34,041 nucleotides of DNA, from the NCBI GenBank assembly GCA_903871605.1, contig CAIQHF010000050.1:1-34041 (forward strand). The letters run 5' to 3'. A program made the translations under genes and the position numbers. The first letter of the stretch is position 1; the number at the start of each line of letters is the position of its first letter. Shown here one piece after another: positions 8,420 to 16,066 of the stretch. The stretch is from an uncultured Sphingomonadaceae bacterium. Its GTDB lineage: Bacteria > Pseudomonadota > Alphaproteobacteria > Sphingomonadales > Sphingomonadaceae. The notes under the pieces are model-generated. The model worked only from the letters and a program-made list of their open reading frames with translations. It was not told the origin of the DNA and did not search any database.

Positions 8420-9007
8420 TCAGAAACTCACCTTGGGGGCGTTCTGCGCATCGGGCGCGGTCGCCGTGAACGGGGTGATCGGCTTGGCGCCGTAGATCAC
8501 CTTGGCGGTGATCATGTCGGGGAAGGTGCGGATCATCGTGTTATACTGCTGCACCGCGGCGTTGTAGTCGCTGCGCGCGACCGCGATGCGGTTCTCGGTG
8601 CCCTCGAGCTGCGATTGCAGCGCGAGGAAATTCTGGTTGGCCTGGAGCTGCGGATAGGCCTCCTGCACCGCGAGCAGCCGGCCGAGCGACTGGCCCAGCT
8701 GATCCTGCGCATCCTGGAATTGCTTCATCTTGGCGGGATCCTTGAGATCGTCGCCCGAGATGGTGATCGAGGTCGCCTTGGCACGCGCCTGCACCACGCC
8801 CTCGAGCGTCGACTGCTCGTGCGTGGCATAGCCCTTCACCGTCGCGACGAGATTGGGGATGAGATCGGCGCGGCGCTGATACTGGTTCTCGACATCGGCC
8901 CATTTGGCCTTGGCATTCTCCTCGGACGCCGGGATCTGGTTGACCCCGCAGGCGGACAGCGAGATCGCCGCGAGGGGCGCGAGGAGCGTGAGGCGGCGCA
9001 GGGTCAT
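8420..9007 (-). CDS. lemA: LemA family lipoprotein
   Basis: A 195-residue protein. Residues 1-20 form a lipoprotein signal ([13 protein letters not shown], lipobox cysteine at 20). It continues with the LemA core: W..[40 protein letters not shown], then [30 protein letters not shown]-like helices and a C-terminal FP..ITAK. The family forms a helical bundle exported to the envelope; its biochemical role is unknown, though LemA and TPM genes are often together. The start is ATG 9007. The TGA stop at 8420 lies 12 nt before the TPM start, so the genes are one operon. The 126-bp gap to divergent mscL must contain the promoter; a TATTAG-like box is possible but not convincing. Confidence 0.93.
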   Translation of the reverse strand: [195 protein letters not shown]

Positions 9008-9133
9008 CGAGGGCTCCGTGAAGCGTTTCGCCGGCCTAATACACCGCGCACGGGAGGGCGGCAACGGGCTTGCCGTCGCCGAAACAATCGTTAACCCTCC
9101 CGCCCACGGACAGACATCGAGAGGGGAGCGGCC

Positions 9134-9586
9134 ATGCTCAAGGAATTCAAGGCGTTCGTGATGCGCGGCAACGTGCTGGATCTCGCGGTCGCGGTGATCA
9201 TCGGTGCGGCGTTCAGCAAGATCGTGACCTCGCTGACCGACGACATCCTGATGCCGCTGATCGGCAAGGTTTTCGGCGGGCTGGACTTCTCGGGCTATTT
9301 CCTCATCCTCTCGCGCGACAAGGTGCCCGCGGCGCTGGCCGGCTCGACCGACTATGCCGCGCTCAAGAAGGCGGGCGTGCCGCTGCTCGGCTATGGCGAA
9401 TTCATCACCCAGGCGGTCAATTTCCTGATCGTCGCGTTCATCATCTTCCTGATCATCAAAGGGGTGAACAAGGCGATGGCGCTGACCGCCAGGCAACAGG
9501 CCGAGAGCGCCGCGGCGCCCGCCCCCGATTCGGCCGAGGTGATCCTGTTGCGCGAGATCCGCGATTCGCTGAAGGCGCGCCCCTGA
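9134..9586 (+). CDS. mscL: Large-conductance mechanosensitive channel MscL
   Basis: A 150-residue inner-membrane channel that opens under membrane tension to release solutes during osmotic downshock. The N-terminus LKEFKAFVMRGNVLDLAVAVIIGAAFSKIVTSLTDDILMPLIG is the signature S1/TM1 region, including the pore-lining LAVAVIIGAAF segment and the DDILMPLIG turn. TM2 is FITQAVNFLIVAFIIFLIIKGVNK near residues 86-109. The C-terminus ends in the helical bundle PDSAEVILLREIRDSLKAR. The length is slightly above the E. coli protein, mostly from the periplasmic loop (AALKKAGVPLLGYGE). The start ATG 9134 follows GAGAGGGGAG, a strong ribosome site. The gene is monocistronic, divergent from lemA and followed directly by the tmRNA promoter region. 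Confidence 0.96.
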   Translation: MLKEFKAFVMRGNVLDLAVAVIIGAAFSKIVTSLTDDILMPLIGKVFGGLDFSGYFLILSRDKVPAALAGSTDYAALKKAGVPLLGYGEFITQAVNFLIVAFIIFLIIKGVNKAMALTARQQAESAAAPAPDSAEVILLREIRDSLKARP

Positions 9587-9591
9587 TCCGG

Positions 9592-9621
9592 TTGCGCCGC
9601 CGCCGCGCGGCGCCTATATCG
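9592..9621 (+). promoter_or_regulatory. Candidate promoter of the tmRNA gene
   Basis: TTGCGC at 9592-9597 and TATATC at 9616-9621 are separated by 18 nt. This predicts a start near 9628, where the first structured hairpin of the acceptor RNA begins. Seen by eye only. Confidence 0.45.
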
Positions 9622-9627
9622 GCCATG

Positions 9628-9935
9628 CCGTCCTTCGGGTCGGCTATGGTGATAAATGATATCGGGTGAGGCGCAGCGGACCCGGGGGCAGTACCCGGCG
9701 ACTCCACCACAAGCCTATTGCGAGATAGGCTTCTGACGGGGTCGAACTAGGATCGACGTGTGTACGAGCGCGATGTTTTTGCCCGGCCTGATTGAGCCGT
9801 AAAACCGATCAAAACCACAAGTGCTAACGATAACGAGGCACTCGCGATTGCCGCGTAATCAAGGCCTAACGGCTTAGATTACAAGGCTTGAACGCGGTTC
9901 GGGCCGAACCGGGCAACAGAATCGGACACCGGCGG
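9628..9935 (+). ncRNA. ssrA: Two-piece (circularly permuted) tmRNA, alphaproteobacterial type
   Basis: The acceptor piece comes first. It has a TTCG-capped hairpin at 9628-9645, a T-arm-like stem (CCGGG/CCCGG) and the 3' end CGACTCCACCA at 9700-9710. Next is a spacer hairpin, AAGCCTAT/ATAGGCTT (about 9712-9733), which would be removed during maturation. The coding piece begins GGGGTCG at 9739-9745, which pairs with CGACTCC to rebuild the acceptor stem (one G-U pair), followed by AACTAGGATCGACG. The tag frame is at 9823-9855 with TAA at 9856: ANDNEALAIAA, with resume codon GCT. After the stop, GTAATC/GATTAC and CGGTTC/GAACCG stems follow. tmRNA with SmpB frees stalled ribosomes and tags the peptide for proteolysis. 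The outer ends of both pieces are approximate. The order acceptor-then-coding is the hallmark of the permuted alphaproteobacterial form. Confidence 0.94.
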
Positions 9936-10030
9936 TACGGGGGGCACCGAGCAACAGAAGCTCCCCACTCCTTCCATCGCGGAACCTGCGCGCCCGCCAT
10001 CCCTTTTGGCATCGACCAGGGAGAGAGACG

Positions 10031-10315
10031 ATGCGCCGTGCCGTGATATCATGCCTGTTGCTCGTCCCGCTGCTCGGCGGATGCGACAAGCCGAGCAAGG
10101 GCGACATCGTCCGCCGCCAATATGACAATAAGGCCGACCAGATCGACCGGCAGGCCGCGGTCCAGCCGACGCCGCAGGCCAAGAAGATCTACCGCGCGCA
10201 GGCGGATGCGATCCGCGACGAGGGCAAGGATCGCGAAAAGGGGCTCGAGGGCGGCAAGCCCAGTCACGGGCCGGACATCGCCGGCACGCCGGCGACCGCC
10301 ACCCCCCAGCCCTGA
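10031..10315 (+). CDS. Small putative lipoprotein, function unknown
   Basis: A 94-residue protein with a clear lipoprotein signal: MRRAVISCLLLVPLLGGC, where LLGGC is the lipobox and Cys18 the predicted lipidated residue. The mature part is short, charged and Ala/Gln/Lys-rich (KGDIVRRQYDNKADQIDRQAAVQPTPQAKKIYRAQADAIRDEG), probably helical, with a low-complexity Pro/Thr end. I recognise no domain. The start ATG 10031 follows GGGAGAGAGACG, a strong ribosome site. It stands alone between the tmRNA and a convergent thioesterase gene whose stop lies only 6 nt away, leaving no room for a terminator between them. It is probably anchored to the outer membrane, since residue +2 is Asp, which in E. coli would instead signal inner-membrane retention; the rule may not hold here. 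Confidence 0.75.
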   Translation: MRRAVISCLLLVPLLGGCDKPSKGDIVRRQYDNKADQIDRQAAVQPTPQAKKIYRAQADAIRDEGKDREKGLEGGKPSHGPDIAGTPATATPQP

Positions 10316-10321
10316 TACGGC

Positions 10322-10762
10322 TCATCCGGCGTCGGCGAGCGCCTGCATCGTCGCGCGCCACGCGGCCGGAAGCGCCACGGGCCGACGGCTCTCGCGGCCG
10401 ACATAGACGTGCGTGAAATGCCCTTCGGCGGCCGCGTCGCGCTCGCCTGCGGCGAACACGCCGAGATGATAGGTGACGCTCGATCCGCCCAGCCGCGCGA
10501 GCGCCAGCCCGACCTCGACGGGTTGCGGGAAGGCGAGCGAGCGCGCGTAGCGGCAGCCGGTCTCGACGACCAGCCCGATCGGATCGCCCGACGGGATGTC
10601 GAGCAGCCCGGCGGCGACCAGCCACGCATTCACCGCGGTATCGAACCAGCCATAATAGACGCCGTTGTTGACGTGGCCATAGGCGTCGTTGTCGTGCCAG
10701 CGCGTCGTGATCGGCGTCCAGTGCCGGTAGGCGGCGCGCGGACGAAAGGACGGCCGGCTCAA
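10322..10762 (-). CDS. Acyl-CoA thioesterase, 4HBT hotdog-fold (YbgC/FcbC type)
   Basis: A 146-residue hotdog thioesterase. The segment RWHDNDAYGHVNNGVYYGWFDTAVN near residues 19-43 has the catalytic Asp and the GHVNN motif of the 4-hydroxybenzoyl-CoA thioesterase family. The middle, FPQPVEVGLALARLGGSSVTYHLGVF, forms the central strand pair, and GHFTHVYVGRESRRPVALPAAWR the end. It hydrolyses acyl-CoA to free acid and CoA; chain specificity is unknown. The only close start is TTG 10762, which overlaps the TGA stop of the acyl-CoA ligase (TTGA), so translation is coupled. The pairing of a ligase with a thioesterase suggests control of an acyl-CoA pool. Confidence 0.88.
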   Translation of the reverse strand: MSRPSFRPRAAYRHWTPITTRWHDNDAYGHVNNGVYYGWFDTAVNAWLVAAGLLDIPSGDPIGLVVETGCRYARSLAFPQPVEVGLALARLGGSSVTYHLGVFAAGERDAAAEGHFTHVYVGRESRRPVALPAAWRATMQALADAG

Positions 10763-12438
10763 GCCACCGCGTCCGCGACCGCCCCGGACGCCTCCGCCGG
10801 CACGCCCGTCGCAAAGCGCGTGCGCAGCGCCTTCTGGTCGATCTTGCCGACGCTCGTCTTGGGCATCGCGTCGACGGTCTCGATCCGGTCGAGCAGCGCG
10901 AAGCGGCTGATCTCGCCGGCGTCGACCGCACGCTGCAGCGGCGCGTTGACCATTTCGAGCGTCGGCACGACCCCCGCGGCCGGCACCACGATCGCGATCG
11001 GCCGCTCGCTCCAGCGCGGATCGGGCACGCCGATCACCGCCACCTCGGCGATGCCGTCGGTGCCCGCGATCAGATCCTCGAGCGTCAGCGAACAGATCCA
11101 CTCGCCGCCCGTCTTGATGACGTCCTTGAGCCGATCCTTGATCTGGATATAGCCCTCGGCATCGATCGTCGCGACGTCCTGCGTGTGCAGCCAGCCGCCG
11201 CGCCACAATGCCTTCGAACTGTCGGGATCGCCGGTGTAGGATTGCGTCAGCCACGGCGCGCGCGTGACGATCTCGCCGCGCGACCGGCCGTCGGCGGGGA
11301 CGTCGTTCATCGCCTCGTCGACGACGCGGATCGAGACGAGCGGGACGGGCACGCCCGCCATCGTCAGCGCCGCCATGTCCGCCTCCTCGCTGCCGTCCGC
11401 GCCGAACCGCCGGCGGCACAGCGCCAGCGTCGGCGCGGTCTCCGACATGCCGTAGCCCGCGACGACGTGCATCCCGCGTCTGGTGCCCTCGCGCCATAGC
11501 GACTGGGTGAGCGCGGCGCCGCCGATCGTCATCAGCCAGCCCGACAGATCGCTGCCGCGCGCATCGGCGGCGGCAAGGATCATCTGCATGATCGTCGGCA
11601 CGCAATGCGAGAAGGTGACCCCCTCCGTCTCGCGCAGATCGAGGATCAGATCGGGCTCGTAGCGGCCCGGATAGACCTGCTTGATGCCCAGCATCGTCGC
11701 GACATAGGGGATCCCCCAGGCGTGGACATGGAACATCGGGGTCAGCGGCATATAGACCTCGTCGACGCCGAGGCCGGGATGGCGCGTGTCGCCGAACGGC
11801 GCGTTGCACGCGAGCGTATGCAGCACGAGCTGGCGGTGCGTGAAGCTCACCCCCTTGGGGTTGCCCGTCGTGCCGGTGGTGTAGAAGGTGGTGGCGAGCG
11901 CATTCTCGTCAAAGTCGCGAAACGCGAAATCGGGCGAGGCGGCGGCGCTCAGCGCCTCATATTCGCCCTTCGCATAGGCGGGGAGTTCGCCCGCCTCGCC
12001 GTCCATGATCGCGACCACCGCCTTGACCTTGGGGCAGGACGGCAGGATCGCCTCGACCAGCGGGAAGAAGTCGCGGTGGACGAGCAGTATCTCCGCCGAC
12101 GCATGGTTGAGCGTATAGGCGACCTGCGCGGGCGACAGCCGGACGTTCACCGTCTGCAGCACCGCCCCCATCATCGGCACCGCGAAATAGGCCTCGAGAT
12201 AGCGATGGCTGTCCCAGTCCATCACGCCGATCGTCATGCCCTCCTCGGCTCCCAGATCGGTCAGTAGCGTGGCGAGCCGGCCGATCCGCCGGCGCAGCTC
12301 GGCATAGGTGAAGCGCAGCTGGTCGCGATAGACGATCTCCTGCGCGGCGGACGTTACCAGTGCCGCGTCGAGAAGATGCCCGATCGTCAAAGGAAACCGA
12401 TAGGCCTCCTCGCTATGGTCCGCAAAACGCAGCGGCAT
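10759..12438 (-). CDS. Fatty acid--CoA ligase (AMP-binding, acyl-activating enzyme)
   Basis: A 559-residue ANL-superfamily enzyme that adenylates a carboxylic acid with ATP and transfers it to CoA. The P-loop YTTGTTGNPKG is at residues 186-196; GYGMSETAP (A5) and GWLHTQD with KDRLKDVIKTGGEW (A7-A8 hinge) follow; PKTSVGKIDQKALR at the C-terminus carries the catalytic lysine (A10). Together with the AMP site MTIGGAALT this resembles medium/long-chain acyl-CoA synthetases (AlkK/FadD13-like). I choose ATG 12438, since GGAGA lies 5 nt before it; a TTG at 12450 is in frame but would cover that site. The gene is divergent from the double TetR regulator, which probably controls it, and is coupled to the thioesterase. 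Actual substrate unknown. Confidence 0.93.
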   Translation of the reverse strand: MPLRFADHSEEAYRFPLTIGHLLDAALVTSAAQEIVYRDQLRFTYAELRRRIGRLATLLTDLGAEEGMTIGVMDWDSHRYLEAYFAVPMMGAVLQTVNVRLSPAQVAYTLNHASAEILLVHRDFFPLVEAILPSCPKVKAVVAIMDGEAGELPAYAKGEYEALSAAASPDFAFRDFDENALATTFYTTGTTGNPKGVSFTHRQLVLHTLACNAPFGDTRHPGLGVDEVYMPLTPMFHVHAWGIPYVATMLGIKQVYPGRYEPDLILDLRETEGVTFSHCVPTIMQMILAAADARGSDLSGWLMTIGGAALTQSLWREGTRRGMHVVAGYGMSETAPTLALCRRRFGADGSEEADMAALTMAGVPVPLVSIRVVDEAMNDVPADGRSRGEIVTRAPWLTQSYTGDPDSSKALWRGGWLHTQDVATIDAEGYIQIKDRLKDVIKTGGEWICSLTLEDLIAGTDGIAEVAVIGVPDPRWSERPIAIVVPAAGVVPTLEMVNAPLQRAVDAGEISRFALLDRIETVDAMPKTSVGKIDQKALRTRFATGVPAEASGAVADAVA

Positions 12439-12578
12439 CGCATTCTCCAATCGTCTCTATGGTTAATCGCGACATACCGGGGTCGGGAATGGAACGAAAG
12501 GCCGGACACGGCCGGGACCGCCGCCGCATCGCGTGAACCGCGGTGACGCTCGCTCAGGCTTTCGCTAAAACGGGCATC

Positions 12579-13844
12579 ATGGCATCGCCCGCCCCCGCCC
12601 CCGCCCCCGCCCCCGCCCCCGTCGCCGAGACGCGCCGCTTCGCCGCCAAGCGCGCGCTGATCCTCGATACCGCGTCGGCGCTGATCAACGAGCGCGGCGT
12701 CAAGGGCCTGTCGCTGGGCGAGGTCGCCGAACGGATCGGGCTCGGCAACACCGCGGTCACCTATTATTTCAAGCGTCGCGACGTGCTCGCCGCCGCCTGC
12801 TTCGACCGCGGGCTCGACCTGCTCGCCGCGCAGGTCAGCGAGGCCGCCGCGCTTCCCGACCCCAGGGCGCGGATCACGCGGCTGGTCGCGCTGCACTTCG
12901 CCGATCTCGCCGACATCGAGCAGGGCGTCGCGCGCCCGATCGCGCGGCTGAGCGACATGCGCGCGACCGACGATCCGATGCGCGGCGAACTGGTGCGGCG
13001 CTATTATGCGATCTTCCGCACGGCGCGCGGCTTCTTCGACGAGGGAACCACCGAGGAGAGCAAGCTGCTCCGGCTGATGCGCACGCACGTCATGCTCGAG
13101 ACGCTGCAGGCGCTGCCGACATGGCTCGATCGCTATGTCGGCGAGGAGCATGATCGCGTACAGGCGCGGCTGATCGAGCTGCTCTGCGGCGGGCTGGTGC
13201 CGGGCGACCGCGCGACCGCGGATCCCGCCCCCGCGATCGTCGCGCCGCCGCCTCCAACCGACCGCTTCCTCGACGCCGCGACCCGGCTGATCAACGAGCG
13301 CGGTTATCGCGGCGCTTCGGTCGAGCGGATCGCCGCCGCGCTCGACGTCACCAAGGGCAGTTTCTACCACCATCTCGACGCCAAGGATGATCTCGTCCTC
13401 GCCTGCTTCCGTCACAGCCTGGCGACGATCGCGACCGCGCAGCAGGCGGCGCTGGCGATCGAGGGCGATCATCGCCGCCGGATCGCCGCAGCGCTCGCGC
13501 CGCTGGTCGCGGTGCAGCTCGGCGACGGCACGCCGCTGCTGAGGAGCACCGCGCTGATCGCGCTGCCCCGCGAACTGCGCCGCGAGGTGCTCGACCGCAC
13601 CAACCGGCTGGCGCGGCGCTTCGCGGGGATGATCATCGACGGGATCAGCGAGGGCTCGGTCGCGGCGATCGATCCGCTGGTCGCCGGGCAGGTGCTGCTT
13701 TCCGCGCTCAACGTCGCCTATGAGTGCCGCGACATCGCCACGCGCGTGCCGCCCGCGCGCGCGGTGGCGCTGTATATGTCGATCCTGCTGCACGGCGTGC
13801 TGGGCGACGACCGGCACCGCTCGTCTTCGTCATCCCGGACCTGA
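12579..13844 (+). CDS. Tandem TetR-family transcriptional regulator with two DNA-binding domains
   Basis: A 421-residue protein, twice the usual TetR length. It contains two TetR N-terminal helix-turn-helix units: residues 22-75 (ILDTASALINERGVKGLSLG then VAERIGLGNTAVTYYFKRRD) and about 227-275 (FLDAATRLINERGYRGASVE then RIAAALDVTKGSFYHHLDAK). Each is followed by its own all-helical ligand/dimer region, so this looks like an internal duplication or fusion. The N-terminus holds a (PA)n run from five GCCCCC units. I prefer ATG 12579; a GTG at 12543 is in frame. The last five codons and the stop come from a family C repeat. Being divergent from the acyl-CoA ligase, it probably represses that operon with an acyl-CoA or fatty acid as ligand (inference). 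Confidence 0.9.
   Translation: MASPAPAPAPAPAPVAETRRFAAKRALILDTASALINERGVKGLSLGEVAERIGLGNTAVTYYFKRRDVLAAACFDRGLDLLAAQVSEAAALPDPRARITRLVALHFADLADIEQGVARPIARLSDMRATDDPMRGELVRRYYAIFRTARGFFDEGTTEESKLLRLMRTHVMLETLQALPTWLDRYVGEEHDRVQARLIELLCGGLVPGDRATADPAPAIVAPPPPTDRFLDAATRLINERGYRGASVERIAAALDVTKGSFYHHLDAKDDLVLACFRHSLATIATAQQAALAIEGDHRRRIAAALAPLVAVQLGDGTPLLRSTALIALPRELRREVLDRTNRLARRFAGMIIDGISEGSVAAIDPLVAGQVLLSALNVAYECRDIATRVPPARAVALYMSILLHGVLGDDRHRSSSSSRT
12591..12620 (+). repeat. Hexanucleotide tandem repeat (GCCCCC) x5 coding Pro-Ala
   Basis: Five exact GCCCCC units in the N-terminus of the TetR gene. Slippage would change the length by two residues per unit without shifting frame, so it is not a phase switch. 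Confidence 0.85.
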
Positions 13845-13910
13845 TCCGGGACCCAGGGCTTCATGCGCTGCGCCCGCGGCTCTGGATGCCGGATCAAGTC
13901 CGGCATGACG
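13828..13910. repeat. Family C palindromic element after the TetR gene
   Basis: Left half CGTCATCCCGGACCTGATCC continues GGGACCCAG; right half CTCTGGATGCCGGATCAAGT continues CCGGCATGACG. Each half is a hairpin and the two are mutual reverse complements with a few mismatches. The TGA stop of the TetR gene at 13842 lies inside the left half. Confidence 0.85.
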
Positions 13911-13960
13911 GTCAAACGGACCTAGCCAGCCCCAGCGTATTGCCATAATAATACAGTCCG

Positions 13961-15973
13961 ATGCGCAACCTGTTTTCCGAGTCGGGCGAAACCGATCGCG
14001 AGACCGCCTGGTACGAGGCGCCGCGCGACGCGCCGGTCGAAGCGCCGGTCGCCCCGCCCGCGCCGGCGCGCCGCAACCGCTGGCGACTCGCCCGCTGGGC
14101 GATCGCGGGCGTGCTCGCGCTGTTCATGGCCGCGGTCGCCTGGCTGGCGGTGACCGCGCCGCTCTCCAAGTCGCTCCAGCCGATCGCGCCGCCGAGCATC
14201 ACGCTCATCGCGTCCGACGGCCGCGTGTTCGCGCGGCAGGGCGCGATCGTCGACCGGCCGGTCGACGTGACGCGGTTGCCCCCGCATGTCTGGCAGGCGT
14301 TCGTCGCGATCGAGGACAAGCGCTTCCTGCACCACGGCGCGATCGATCCGCGCGGGATCGCGCGCGCGGCCTGGCACAATCTGCGCGCCGGCGGCGTGCG
14401 CGAGGGCGGCAGCACGATCACGCAGCAGCTCTCCAAGCTGGTCTTCCTCAACGCCGACCGCACCGCGGGGCGCAAGCTGCGCGAGGTGATGGTCGCCTTC
14501 TGGCTCGAGGCGTGGCTGACCAAGCAGCAGATCCTGTCGCGCTATCTGTCGAACGTCTATTTCGGCGACAATGTCTACGGGCTGCGCGCCGCGGCGCATC
14601 ACTATTTCGGCAAGCAGCCCGAGCAGCTGAGCGTCGGCGAATCGGCGCTGCTCGCGGGGCTGATGAAGGCGCCCTCCAAGCTCGCGCCGAGCACCAACCT
14701 CGCCGGCGCGCAGGCGCGGCAGGCGCTGGTCACAGCGGCGATGGCGGACGCGGGCTTCATCGACGCGGCGACCGCGCGCGCGGTCCGGCCCGCGGTGCTG
14801 CACCTGCGCCCCGTCCCCGCCGCGATCGGCGGCTCGTGGTTCGCCGACTGGGTTCTCCCCGCCGCGCGCGATCGCGCCGGCGGCGGCTACGACGCGCAGA
14901 GCGTGCAGACCACGCTCGACAGCCGGCTCCAGCGCGCCGCCAACGCCGCCACGAGCCAGGTCGGCGGCAACATGCAGGTCGCGCTGGTCGCGATGAAGCC
15001 CGATGGCCGCGTCGTCGCGATGGTCGGCGGCCATGATTACGATGCGAGCAGCTTCAACCGCGCCACGCAGGCGCGCCGCCAGCCGGGATCGACCTTCAAG
15101 CTGTTCGTCTATCTCGCAGCGCTGCGCGCCGGCATGACGCCCGACGACCGCATCGCCGACACGCCGCTCACGATCAACGGCTGGTCGCCGGTCAATGCCG
15201 ACCGTCATTACCAGCCGACGATCTCGCTGCGCGACGCCTTCGCGCGATCGAGCAACGTCGCCGCGGTCCGTCTCGCGCAGAAGGTCGGCCCCGACGCGGT
15301 GGTGCGCGCGGCGCGCGATCTCGGCGTCACCAACCCGCTCAGCGCCGATCCCAGCCTTGCGCTCGGCACCTCGGGGATGACATTGCTCGAGCTCACCCGC
15401 GCCTATGCCGCGGTCGCCGCCGACGCCTATCCGGTGGAGCCGCACGGGCTGCCCGACCCGCCGCAAGGCTGGCTCGAGCGACTATGGGACTGGCATCATC
15501 ACAGCCTCGGGGCGCAGCATGCGATGCTGCTCGATCTGCTGTCGGCCACGGTCAAGACCGGCACCGGCCGCGCTGCAGCGCTCAGCACGCAGGTGTTCGG
15601 CAAGACCGGCACGACGCAGGACAATCGCGACGCGATCTTCGTCGGCTTCGCAGGCGGCCTCGTCACCGCGGTATGGATCGGGCGCGACGACAACCAGCCG
15701 CTGCCCGGGATGGCCGGCGGCGGCCTGCCCGCGCGGATCTGGCGCAGCTTCATGGCGCAGGCGATCGGCGCCACCCCGCTCGGGCAGAAGGCCCCCAGGA
15801 GCGTCGATCCCGACGCGCTGTCGGGCGCGCTCGATGCGATCATCGGCAACACGACCTTCGGGCTCGACATCGGCAAGGATGGGATAAAGCTCACCACCAC
15901 GCCGAATCCGCCTGCGCCCAAACCCACCGACGATGCCGACGACCGGGACGACGACGGCCCGGACAATGGCTGA
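13961..15973 (+). CDS. Class A penicillin-binding protein (glycosyltransferase 51 + transpeptidase)
   Basis: A 670-residue bifunctional peptidoglycan synthase. After a cytoplasmic N-terminus there is one membrane anchor at about 45-68 (WAIAGVLALFMAAVAWLAV). The GT51 domain has the catalytic Glu118 in EDKRFLHHGAID, followed by GGSTITQQLSK and the LSRYLSNVYFGDNVYG motif. The transpeptidase has STFK at 377-380 (Ser377 nucleophile), SSN at 430-432 and KTGTT from 548. The C-terminus is an acidic, proline-containing tail (PTDDADDRDDDGPDNG). It is shorter than PBP1A and lacks the OB-like insertion, so it is the smaller PBP1-type paralogue of the mrcA gene at 25825. I see no good ribosome site before ATG 13961, only an AT-rich stretch, so the start is slightly uncertain. 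Confidence 0.92.
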   Translation: MRNLFSESGETDRETAWYEAPRDAPVEAPVAPPAPARRNRWRLARWAIAGVLALFMAAVAWLAVTAPLSKSLQPIAPPSITLIASDGRVFARQGAIVDRPVDVTRLPPHVWQAFVAIEDKRFLHHGAIDPRGIARAAWHNLRAGGVREGGSTITQQLSKLVFLNADRTAGRKLREVMVAFWLEAWLTKQQILSRYLSNVYFGDNVYGLRAAAHHYFGKQPEQLSVGESALLAGLMKAPSKLAPSTNLAGAQARQALVTAAMADAGFIDAATARAVRPAVLHLRPVPAAIGGSWFADWVLPAARDRAGGGYDAQSVQTTLDSRLQRAANAATSQVGGNMQVALVAMKPDGRVVAMVGGHDYDASSFNRATQARRQPGSTFKLFVYLAALRAGMTPDDRIADTPLTINGWSPVNADRHYQPTISLRDAFARSSNVAAVRLAQKVGPDAVVRAARDLGVTNPLSADPSLALGTSGMTLLELTRAYAAVAADAYPVEPHGLPDPPQGWLERLWDWHHHSLGAQHAMLLDLLSATVKTGTGRAAALSTQVFGKTGTTQDNRDAIFVGFAGGLVTAVWIGRDDNQPLPGMAGGGLPARIWRSFMAQAIGATPLGQKAPRSVDPDALSGALDAIIGNTTFGLDIGKDGIKLTTTPNPPAPKPTDDADDRDDDGPDNG

Positions 15974-15975
15974 TC

Positions 15976-16003
15976 TTCGCGAGCGGGCTTGAGATGATAT
16001 AAT
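15976..16003 (+). promoter_or_regulatory. Candidate promoter of the TonB-like gene
   Basis: A perfect TATAAT at 15998-16003 lies in otherwise GC-rich DNA, with a weak TTCGCG at 15976-15981, 16 nt upstream. It points to the TonB-like gene 64 nt away. The -35 match is poor. Confidence 0.4.
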
Positions 16004-16066
16004 CTCTCTTGTCGATCGGACTGAATGAGCGCAGCGTCTCCACTTCGGTCATGGAAGGAGCGTTTC

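Noticed and set aside
9661-9710. tRNA gene suggested by a T-arm-like stem and CCA end
   Set aside because: No matching D or anticodon arms; it is the acceptor piece of the permuted tmRNA.
9895-9911. Intrinsic terminator after the tmRNA tag
   Set aside because: The CGGTTC/GAACCG stem has no U run and more probably belongs to the coding RNA structure.
10316-10321. Terminator between the convergent lipoprotein and thioesterase genes
   Set aside because: Only 6 nt separate the stops, and no hairpin is visible.
12591-12620. Phase-variable repeat in the TetR gene
   Set aside because: Six-base units cannot shift the reading frame, so on/off switching is not expected.
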